NCBI GenBank assembly: GCA_964470915.1
Contig: CAYYEM010000074.1
Span: 1-5,511 of the forward strand
DNA from: CAYPXN01 sp964470915
GTDB lineage: Bacteria; UBA10199; JADFYH01
Length of the DNA stretch: 5,511 bases
Direction of reading: 5' to 3'
In this document: one piece after another, positions 1 to 5,511 of the stretch
Layout of the letters: each line of letters opens with the position of its first letter
How positions within the stretch are numbered: the first letter of the stretch is position 1
Program-made: the position numbers and the translations under genes
The notes under the pieces: model-generated
Databases searched by the model: none
Seen by the model: only the letters and a program-made list of their open reading frames with translations
What the model was told of the DNA's origin: nothing

Positions 1-749
1 GGAATAGAACTAAATTTGTATGAAACCCCATGTTCTTGCTGACTTGTTTGTATCAAGGGAATGAAAAAACCCACGAAGTAAAAAAACAGGATGGGTATCG
101 CTAAGAATATTTTTCTGGATATTGAAGAATGTTTTTTATCAAAGCTAAGTAGGAGTAAACAAATGCCCCATATAAAAAAAGGAAAAGGATGTGCTAGAAA
201 ACTGAGCCAACTAATCAGAGTAAATAATAATATATCAATGGCGGGTTTGGGCTTGTAAAGTCCTCTTTTTAAATAGATCAGCCCTACAAATGTGAGAGGA
301 ACACTGATCATGTAATTATACATTCCCATCATAAAGAGAGAATAGAAACTTAAAGGTAAAATAAAGATCCAAGCATCCAAGCTCTGAGGGGACCACTCTT
401 TTAAAAAGTACCAATAAGATCCAAGTAAAAAGAGTAGACATAAAATGAAAAACACTTTTTCGTACTGATCGGGAGTCATCCAATGAGAGAGAGTTAAGTA
501 AAGCATTGGAAATAATTCGTTGGTCTGAAGAGGGTGTAAATTATATTGATAAACTTGATGTTCGGCAGGACTTTGAGAAAGTCTGGAAAGAATCAGAGCT
601 ACTTTTTTATGATTAGGACCATCTTGAGTATGCAAAGGGGTAAAAGTCCAATAAAAGCTTAAAAGCAGCGAGCAAAAGAACAAGAGTTTTTTGGAGCCAA
701 ATCCAAAGGTCATTTTGATTTGGATATATACTTTCCGATGGGGAATCAA
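1..749 (-). CDS. Multi-pass inner-membrane protein of unrecognised family (3' part missing)
   Basis: An open frame runs from the left edge to a start near position 749 with no stop; its C-terminus lies outside the window. Counting from the ATG at 711-713, 237 residues are visible. There is an N-terminal signal-anchor (about residues 9-24). An extracytoplasmic stretch of about 60 residues follows, with DGPNH at 31-35 and TNELF at 64-68. Further hydrophobic segments lie at about 86-104, 113-129, 132-148, 159-176, 180-190 and 201-220, with MGMYNY at 129-134 between two of them. An acidic/His motif after the first membrane helix, followed by many helices, recalls GT-C glycosyltransferases, but I cannot name the family and the assignment is a guess. 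Start: the ATG at 713 lacks a well-placed ribosome site, while an in-frame TTG at 749 follows AGGA by 7 nt and adds 12 residues; a TAG lies just upstream. I chose the TTG, with modest confidence. That this is a real gene is well supported by its length and hydrophobic pattern. Confidence 0.8.
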   Translation of the reverse strand, partial: MIPHRKVYIQIKMTFGFGSKKLLFFCSLLLSFYWTFTPLHTQDGPNHKKVALILSRLSQSPAEHQVYQYNLHPLQTNELFPMLYLTLSHWMTPDQYEKVFFILCLLFLLGSYWYFLKEWSPQSLDAWIFILPLSFYSLFMMGMYNYMISVPLTFVGLIYLKRGLYKPKPAIDILLFTLISWLSFLAHPFPFFIWGICLLLLSFDKKHSSISRKIFLAIPILFFYFVGFFIPLIQTSQQEHGVSYKFSSI

Positions 750-756
750 GCTAAAT

Positions 757-760
757 TCCT
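757..760 (-). promoter_or_regulatory. Ribosome binding site supporting a TTG start for the leftward membrane gene
   Basis: On the minus strand AGGA is followed by seven bases and then TTG at 747-749, in frame with the membrane protein. The downstream ATG at 711-713 has only GGAAAG at 731-736, 17 nt away, which is too far for normal initiation. The site therefore favours TTG, but a four-base match is weak evidence. Confidence 0.4.
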
Positions 761-776
761 AAATAAGATTGATGAG

Positions 777-805
777 TTGCGAACTGTAACCTGAAAAGTT
801 ATGAT
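777..805 (+). promoter_or_regulatory. Candidate sigma70-type promoter for the ChaN-like gene
   Basis: TTGCGA at 777-782 (4 of 6 to the -35 consensus) is separated by exactly 17 bp from TATGAT at 800-805 (5 of 6 to the -10 consensus). A transcript would begin around 811-813, only a few bases before the ATG at 815, and would leave the AGGA at 806-809 outside the mRNA. Either this promoter gives a nearly leaderless message, the real promoter lies further left, or the match is chance in AT-rich DNA. Confidence 0.35.
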
Positions 806-809
806 AGGA
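806..809 (+). promoter_or_regulatory. Ribosome binding site of the ChaN-like gene
   Basis: AGGA lies five bases before the ATG at 815-817, which supports this start over the next in-frame ATG (codon 17, at 863). The ATG at 801 is in another frame and soon meets a stop. This site is incompatible with transcription starting from the TATGAT box at 800-805, so one of the two readings is probably wrong. Confidence 0.5.
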
Positions 810-814
810 CTCAT

Positions 815-2452
815 ATGTCTCCAAAGCCTCTTAAAAGTAGCCCCCGCGAAGAGCTTTTGGCCATGCAACGCCAGATTTTTCGTCTCAATCAAAAACTGAT
901 CGAGGATTCTATTTCTATTCGTGAAAAGGGTTTTGAGGCTTATCAAAAACGGTATCTGAGACAAGTAGCAAGCTATCAGGCCTTGTCTTCTGTGGAAGAA
1001 TTAAAAACTGCCCTCAAAAAAGCAGATATTATTTACATGGGAGATTATCATACCAATCCACAGTCGCAGCGGGGCTTTTTACGTATTTTAAAAATGCTCA
1101 ATGAAGAAAAATCGTTTCCAGTCATTGCCTTGGAACTCATTCATAAAAATCAGCAAAAAACGATTGATGATTATATTCGTGAAAGAATTCCTCTGAAGAC
1201 TTTTCTTAAAAAATTGAATCTGAAAAGTCGCTGGTATTTTGATTTATGGCCAAACTTTCAGCCTATTTTTGATTTTGCTAAATATCATCAACTGAAACTT
1301 TATGGAATAGAGTCTGCCTCTTATGGAAAAGCAAGTTTACAAGAACGCGATCAAGCCAGTGCTGAGGTGATTTTAAAAATTATTCAGGAAAATCCTCAAT
1401 CAAAAGTGTTGGTGTTTACAGGGGACTTGCACATTGCTTCCCAACATCTTCCAAAAGAAGTAGATGTTTTGTTGAAGCAAAACAAGCTGGCGAAGAAAAA
1501 GCTGCTTCTGTTTCAAAATTCCGAAAAAATATATTGGAAATTGGCTGAGGAAGGTTTGGAAGTGAAAGCGGAGCTTGTAAAGCTCAATGAAAGTAGTTTT
1601 TGTATCCAAAATACCCCACCTATTATTTGGCAGCAAAGTTATATAAATTGGCTAGAGCATGAAGAAGGTGAAATTGATTTCGCAGATGCCAAACATAGTT
1701 TTTTGGAACTCACTCAGCGTATTGCTCAGTTTTTGGAAATTTCTTTACCCAAAAAATACGATGAAGTGGAGGTCTACACCTCCGGAGATTTGAGTTTTTT
1801 GAAGCGTTTGGAAGAAGACCCCCAATTTACTAAAAAGGAAATTAAAATTATCAAACGCCAAATCATGGCAAGCGAATCCTATTATATGCAAAAAGGCCGC
1901 ATTGCTTATTTGGGAAGTATTTCGCTGAATCATGTTGCAGAAGAAGCTGCGCATTATGTTCGTCATTTATGTGCTGGAAATGAATTTCCCCGTCTGCCGG
2001 TAGATGCTTTTTATGCGAATGCTTTGCATGAAGCTCTGGGTTTTTTTGGTTCCAAAATTATCAATCATCAACGTAAAGCGTCTCATGAAAAGGAGTTTAA
2101 ATCTCTTTTGATTTACTTTCGTAACTCGCAAGGCCAAGTGCCTCGTGATAAATCGAAGGAAGTTGAAATTGCTCAGCTGGTTTTAGAGTTGAAACAAATG
2201 GAAAAACAAAACCGACTGATCACTGAATCAAGAGTGATGAAGCAGGATATGGAATTGTTTTTAGGAGTGACCCACGCTTTAGGTTACATGCTAGGAGATC
2301 GGCTTTATTACGGAATGATTTCACAAAAAATTAGCAAAGAAGAGATTACAAAGTTATTCTCAGATCCTTTTAAAAAGGATGGAACAGTGGGAGAGGTTTA
2401 TCTAAGTTTGAGTAAAAAATTAGCTAAGGTGAAATTGCCGAGGCGGGTTTGA
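815..2452 (+). CDS. ChaN/Tiki-superfamily protein with a large uncharacterised C-terminal domain
   Basis: 545 residues. The first half matches the ChaN-like haem-binding/Tiki fold (DUF399): GDYH at 76-79 after a hydrophobic strand, ALEL with Glu107, GIES with Glu166, the helix LQERDQA at 175-181, and a second GDLH at 203-206. Paired GxxH motifs plus these acidic residues are the hallmark of the Tiki/EreA/ChaN clan, whose members include metalloproteases, esterases and the haem-binding lipoprotein ChaN of Campylobacter. There is no signal peptide or lipobox Cys: residues 1-70 are charged and helical, so the protein is probably cytoplasmic, unlike classical ChaN. Residues about 290-545 form a second, mostly helical, Lys/Glu-rich region that I do not recognise; it contains HVAEEAAH at 373-380, His384, HEALGF at 405-410 and a possible coiled segment at 445-475. 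Classical ChaN is roughly half this length, so this is a fusion or extended subfamily. It stands alone between divergent and convergent neighbours, so it is likely monocistronic. The fold call is good; substrate and activity are unknown. Confidence 0.85.
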   Translation: MSPKPLKSSPREELLAMQRQIFRLNQKLIEDSISIREKGFEAYQKRYLRQVASYQALSSVEELKTALKKADIIYMGDYHTNPQSQRGFLRILKMLNEEKSFPVIALELIHKNQQKTIDDYIRERIPLKTFLKKLNLKSRWYFDLWPNFQPIFDFAKYHQLKLYGIESASYGKASLQERDQASAEVILKIIQENPQSKVLVFTGDLHIASQHLPKEVDVLLKQNKLAKKKLLLFQNSEKIYWKLAEEGLEVKAELVKLNESSFCIQNTPPIIWQQSYINWLEHEEGEIDFADAKHSFLELTQRIAQFLEISLPKKYDEVEVYTSGDLSFLKRLEEDPQFTKKEIKIIKRQIMASESYYMQKGRIAYLGSISLNHVAEEAAHYVRHLCAGNEFPRLPVDAFYANALHEALGFFGSKIINHQRKASHEKEFKSLLIYFRNSQGQVPRDKSKEVEIAQLVLELKQMEKQNRLITESRVMKQDMELFLGVTHALGYMLGDRLYYGMISQKISKEEITKLFSDPFKKDGTVGEVYLSLSKKLAKVKLPRRV

Positions 2453-3863
2453 TCGCTTTCAGTATGTAGAAGTTGCCAATCTTTTTTTCTTCCGAATAAT
2501 TTTCACGTATCATCAATAATATTTGTTTGCTCCATCGTTCTGTTTCAAAAGTGTTTTGGATATCAAACGGAAAAAGAACATAATCATAACTTTTTCTTTG
2601 AATATGACTTTTTAAAATTTCTTCATTCCATAAGCCTTTTTGAGCGAGATTGTTAAAAATGAAGGGTTGTATGGCAGGTGTTTGACCGCAAGCTCTCACC
2701 AAACCTGGGTCATCTGATAAAATGAAGTGGTTGGTGTTTTGAATGCTTGAACAAATTTCATGTAGAGAATTGTTCAAGCGAATCAAATAGCTACTATGAT
2801 AGCTTAGTAATAGGCTCACACCGATTACACCGCCTATGTATTGAACTTTAAGAAGTCGAACGAGCCAGGGTGGCGTTTGTTGAAATAAGGCGGGGGCAAT
2901 CCATAGAAGAGTAGCAAGAGACCATTCCATAAAGTATTGATAACTAGCACCTTCACGAGCTGAACTTAAGAGCCAGAAAGTTTGCCCAAGAAAATAAAAC
3001 CAGATAATATCTTTTCTCTTTGGAGTTGAAATCCGGGCTTTCCAAAAAGCAAAAATTAAAAACCCTATCCAAGGAAGCAGGTGAAAAAATATTTGTCTGA
3101 GAAGTTGTATCCAAGAAAAGCTTCCCACCGTATAAGTTACAAGATGTTTGATCATCTCAGAACCGAACTGCAGTTCAAAATATTTGAAAATTCCAAAAGA
3201 CACTCCTCCGAAGCAAAACAAAAACCAAGCTGATTTCGGGAGGGAGTGGGTCATGAGCCAAAGGAACACGATGAAAGCCGTGATGACTTGAGTTTGCTTT
3301 GTGAAACAGCCTAAGCTTAGCAAAACCGCTCCTAAGAATAGTGGAAACATCTTCTTAAAGCTTGCTAGGTAAATGCCTGAAAAACTTAATAAAACTGCTA
3401 GCCATTGCAAATGAAACTGCGGGAGTGGATAGAGTAAAGGAAAAGAAGTTGCACATAAGGCGATAAGCCCCAAGTTCTGAGTTTTAGAAAGCCCCAGTTT
3501 TCGGCACCACTGACCTAAGAGAATCAAAGAAAACACTGCAGAGAGGAGTGAAATGATGCGCCCCGCTAGCAAGGCAGGCACTGTGAAAATTTGTGTAAAA
3601 AGTTTTACTGCATAAAAATAGAGTGGGGGGTAGTTCAAGACTCTGAAAGGTTCAGTGCCGAGAGTGGAATAGAGTGAAAAACCTTCATTCCAAGCGAGAT
3701 AATGATCATAAATTTCTCCTGAAGTATAATCCGGATTCCAGAGAGAAGAAAAAACAAGGAAACTCCAGGTGCAAGCCAAAAGCAAAAAATAGATAAAAAT
3801 TCCGACTTGGGCTTTAGGAGAGCTTAAAAAAAACATTTTCTTTTCTGCGAACTTTGTTGACAC
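2424..3863 (-). CDS. Polytopic membrane protein, probable GT-C-type glycosyltransferase
   Basis: About 480 residues (numbered from the GTG at 3872). A first membrane helix (21-44) leads into an extracytoplasmic loop with NPDYTSGEIYDHY (46-58), RVLNYPPLYFY (77-87) and GRIISL (104-109). Roughly ten hydrophobic helices follow up to about 357, with FTKQTQ at 190-195 and REGASYQYFMEW at 306-317. A soluble tail (about 375-475) contains LSDDPGL (385-391) and KSYDYVLF (427-434). This layout, with acidic residues in the first loop and a tyrosine/proline loop motif, resembles GT39/ArnT-like enzymes that transfer sugars from polyprenyl-phosphate carriers on the outer face of the inner membrane. The canonical DE pair is not clear; D48, E53 and D56 are candidates. 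The acceptor is unknown. Starts: GTG 3872 has no ribosome site; GTG 3863 follows GAGG by 8 nt and is preferred; ATG 3836 has only an A-rich leader. The gene is divergent from the Wzi-family gene, suggesting an envelope-polysaccharide role, and its last 29 bp overlap the ChaN-like gene. Confidence 0.8.
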   Translation of the reverse strand: MSTKFAEKKMFFLSSPKAQVGIFIYFLLLACTWSFLVFSSLWNPDYTSGEIYDHYLAWNEGFSLYSTLGTEPFRVLNYPPLYFYAVKLFTQIFTVPALLAGRIISLLSAVFSLILLGQWCRKLGLSKTQNLGLIALCATSFPLLYPLPQFHLQWLAVLLSFSGIYLASFKKMFPLFLGAVLLSLGCFTKQTQVITAFIVFLWLMTHSLPKSAWFLFCFGGVSFGIFKYFELQFGSEMIKHLVTYTVGSFSWIQLLRQIFFHLLPWIGFLIFAFWKARISTPKRKDIIWFYFLGQTFWLLSSAREGASYQYFMEWSLATLLWIAPALFQQTPPWLVRLLKVQYIGGVIGVSLLLSYHSSYLIRLNNSLHEICSSIQNTNHFILSDDPGLVRACGQTPAIQPFIFNNLAQKGLWNEEILKSHIQRKSYDYVLFPFDIQNTFETERWSKQILLMIRENYSEEKKIGNFYILKAIKPASAISP

Positions 3864-3885
3864 TTCCTTCACCTCTATCTAGTTA
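3857..3885 (+). promoter_or_regulatory. Candidate promoter of the Wzi-family gene, overlapping the divergent gene's start
   Basis: A perfect TTGACA at 3857-3862 is followed, 17 bp on, by TAGTTA at 3880-3885, a poor -10 match (2 of 6). Transcription would start near 3892, about 13 bp before the strong GGGAGG ribosome site, which is a sensible geometry. The -35 box covers the favoured GTG start of the leftward membrane gene (3861-3863), so expression of the two may interfere. The weak -10 suggests low basal activity, an activator, or that the -35 match is fortuitous. Confidence 0.4.
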
Positions 3886-3904
3886 CAAGTTTATTTTTCT
3901 CTAT

Positions 3905-3910
3905 GGGAGG
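3905..3910 (+). promoter_or_regulatory. Strong Shine-Dalgarno that sets the Wzi-family start
   Basis: GGGAGG is the best ribosome-site match near any start in the window. It sits four bases before an in-frame TTG (3915-3917). It overlaps the in-frame ATG at 3903-3905, which therefore cannot use it. Spacing of four bases is short but workable. The site favours TTG, giving an N-terminus beginning (M)AIKHFKK. Confidence 0.55.
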
Positions 3911-3914
3911 CAGT

Positions 3915-5511
3915 TTGGCAATCAAGCATTTCAAAAAAATTATTTTTTTCATTATCATGAGTCTTTTGGTCGGGGAAACTTCTCTTTTTGCCCAAGCTTC
4001 TGTAAATGTGAATACTTTGGAGCCTGTCTATCGTGATATTGATAAACTGGTAGCCCATGGTTTAGTTTATAAGATCATCATGGGGCAAAGACCTTTTTCG
4101 AGAAAAGAAGTGGCTCGAATTACAGCCGAGGCTTTGCATAACTTGCCTCGATTGAAAGAAAAACTTCAAGACCCCAAGTTGTCTGAAAAAGAAAAACAGA
4201 AAATTCAGGATAAACTGGATTATCTTGATCCGATTTTAGATCGTTTAAAAAAAGAATACCATGAAGAGTTGATTCAGATTGATGCAATTCCTGGAGAAAA
4301 ATATAAATATTCTTGGCATTTGGCGGAAAAAGCAACGGTAGATTTAACGGGTAGCAATAGCAAACCTAGAGCAGTCATTGCCCAAAATGGTTTGGGAGGT
4401 GTGGATGCGGTGATTAATCCCTTGTTGCAATATCAGCAAGGTCGACATCTGATCGAAGGCACCAACCTTTCTTTGGAAACATCTCATTGGGCACGTTTAA
4501 CAGATTATTTTGCATTTTATTTTCAACCTCGTTTCCAAATGGCGATGGCACCTGATAATGGTCAACCCAATGACAACAATATTTATGTGATGAATCTCTA
4601 TGGTAAGTTTAACTACAATAATTTTGAAGTAGAAGTAGGACGTGATAATATTTTGTGGGGGCAAGGTTATAATGCGGGGCTTTTGTTTTCAAATAATCCT
4701 CGTGGTTTAGATATGGTAAAGCTGTCTAACGATACTCCACTTATTCTTCCATGGGTTTTTAGATATTTGGGAGCCAATAAAATTTCATTTTTCTATTCTG
4801 ATTTGGGGCCTGAGCAGCATTTTCCCCATTCATATATTACAGGATTAAAATGGAGTTGGGAGCCTCTTTCGTTTTTTGAATTTGGCTTGGGTTATTATGT
4901 GGAATCGGGTGGACAAGGTTCGCCTTCTGGCTCTTTTGGTGCACGGGTTGCAGATACTTTTGCCTTTACAAATCAACCGAACGGTCAAGATTTAAGTCAT
5001 AAGCAGGGTGTGATTGATTTTAGATTTAGAGTACCTCCAGCACGAGGTCTTGAAATCTATTTGGAAATGCTTGCGAATGATCAACCCCAACGCATTACTA
5101 ATAGGCAATTTTTACAAGCTGATGCGAGCTTTTTAGGGGGTGTATACGCGCCACGACTCACTAATGCTGGAAACCTAGATCTTAGAGTAGAATATCACCG
5201 TATAGGAAATCGTTGTGGTCGTCATGGAAATTTTACTTCAGGTTTAACCCTCAACACCTTTTTATTGGGGGATAATTTGGGGCCCGAAGCTCAAGGAGTT
5301 TATATTACTTCAGGTTGGGATATTAATCCTAAAAATTTACTTACATTTAATGCTGCTTTTGAATCAAGAGGGGGAGATCTTTGGACAATAGATCCTAATT
5401 TTACTTTTCTGGTTGTTCAATCAAACCCTGATGAAAATAGATTTCGTGGAACTGTGGAATGGCTACACCGCTTTGAGTCGTTTCCTCTCGATATAAAAAT
5501 GAAAGCGGCCT
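3915..5511 (+). CDS. Wzi-type capsule-assembly outer-membrane beta-barrel protein (3' end missing)
   Basis: 532 residues are visible and the frame is open to the right edge. Residues 1-28 form a Sec signal peptide: a KHFKK n-region, the hydrophobic IIFFIIMSLLVG, and an AQA cleavage site at 26-28. The mature N-terminus has PVYRDIDKLVAHGLV (37-51) and GQRPFSRKEVARI (57-69), a small helical domain often found before the barrel in this family, then a charged helix (about 77-119). From about 125 onward, alternating aromatic/polar strands indicate a beta-barrel, with the family signature GRDNILWGQGYNAGLLFSNN starting at 242. Later come a YHRIGN segment and a GDNLGPEAQG segment typical of Wzi-like barrels. 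Wzi of E. coli is an outer-membrane lectin that helps anchor group 1 capsule; homologues elsewhere are linked to exopolysaccharide attachment or export. The start is the TTG after GGGAGG; an ATG at 3903 would add four residues. The divergent glycosyltransferase-like gene fits a polysaccharide role. Family assignment is strong; the exact ligand is unknown. Confidence 0.88.
   Translation, partial: MAIKHFKKIIFFIIMSLLVGETSLFAQASVNVNTLEPVYRDIDKLVAHGLVYKIIMGQRPFSRKEVARITAEALHNLPRLKEKLQDPKLSEKEKQKIQDKLDYLDPILDRLKKEYHEELIQIDAIPGEKYKYSWHLAEKATVDLTGSNSKPRAVIAQNGLGGVDAVINPLLQYQQGRHLIEGTNLSLETSHWARLTDYFAFYFQPRFQMAMAPDNGQPNDNNIYVMNLYGKFNYNNFEVEVGRDNILWGQGYNAGLLFSNNPRGLDMVKLSNDTPLILPWVFRYLGANKISFFYSDLGPEQHFPHSYITGLKWSWEPLSFFEFGLGYYVESGGQGSPSGSFGARVADTFAFTNQPNGQDLSHKQGVIDFRFRVPPARGLEIYLEMLANDQPQRITNRQFLQADASFLGGVYAPRLTNAGNLDLRVEYHRIGNRCGRHGNFTSGLTLNTFLLGDNLGPEAQGVYITSGWDINPKNLLTFNAAFESRGGDLWTIDPNFTFLVVQSNPDENRFRGTVEWLHRFESFPLDIKMKAA

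Noticed and set aside
801..806. ATGATA/TATCAT considered as a leftward -10 box for the left membrane gene.
   Set aside because: No acceptable -35 box was found at 16-18 bp on that strand, so the match is probably just the complement of the rightward TATGAT.
746..964. Minus-strand open frame of 72 codons covering the intergenic region and the start of the ChaN-like gene.
   Set aside because: Most of it is antisense to a well-supported coding region, and it has no recognisable domain.
1400..1966. Two minus-strand open frames inside the ChaN-like gene.
   Set aside because: Both are opposite conserved ChaN-like coding sequence, including the GDLH region, and are best explained as shadows.
2364..2380. 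Perfect palindrome ATCCTTTT-A-AAAAGGAT near the 3' end of the ChaN-like gene, considered as a terminator.
   Set aside because: It lies inside the coding sequence (DPFKKDG), has only a one-base centre so it makes a poor RNA hairpin, and is not followed by a T-run.
3854..4036. Small plus-strand open frame of 60 codons across the divergent region.
   Set aside because: It is out of frame with the Wzi-family gene, overlaps its signal-peptide region, and its composition looks like a frame shadow.
4120..4335. Minus-strand open frame of 71 codons opposite the Wzi-family gene.
   Set aside because: It is fully antisense to a coding region with signal peptide and family motifs, and has no independent support.

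Overview
The window looks like chromosomal DNA of an AT-rich Gram-negative bacterium. The strongest sign is the right-hand gene, which encodes an exported outer-membrane beta-barrel of the Wzi capsule-assembly family. The AT-rich composition, standard genetic code and mix of envelope genes would fit a deltaproteobacterial or Bdellovibrio-like lineage or a related candidate phylum. That placement is inference, and no rRNA or marker gene is present to settle it.

Layout, left to right: (1) positions 1-749, minus strand: the N-terminal ~240-250 residues of a multi-pass inner-membrane protein of unrecognised family, running off the left edge. (2) About 65-100 bp of divergent intergenic DNA with a candidate sigma70-type promoter reading right. 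(3) 815-2452, plus strand: a 545-residue protein whose first half is a ChaN/Tiki-superfamily domain with two GDxH motifs, and whose second half is an uncharacterised helical domain. (4) 2424-3863, minus strand: a polytopic membrane protein resembling GT-C glycosyltransferases; its 3' end overlaps the ChaN-like gene tail to tail by 29 bp. (5) A compact divergent control region around 3857-3914, where a perfect TTGACA box lies over the start of the membrane protein. (6) 3915-5511, plus strand: the Wzi-family gene, cut by the right edge. Coding density is very high; the only gaps are the two divergent regions, and no stretch over 300 bp lacks a gene. I found no tRNA, rRNA, CRISPR, mobile element or clear intrinsic terminator.

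The theme is probably the cell envelope: a candidate lipid-linked-sugar glycosyltransferase sits head to head with a capsule/exopolysaccharide-type outer-membrane protein, and a second polytopic membrane protein lies further left. The ChaN-like protein has no signal peptide or lipobox and no evident link to polysaccharide synthesis. It is the least explained gene here because of its large C-terminal extension.
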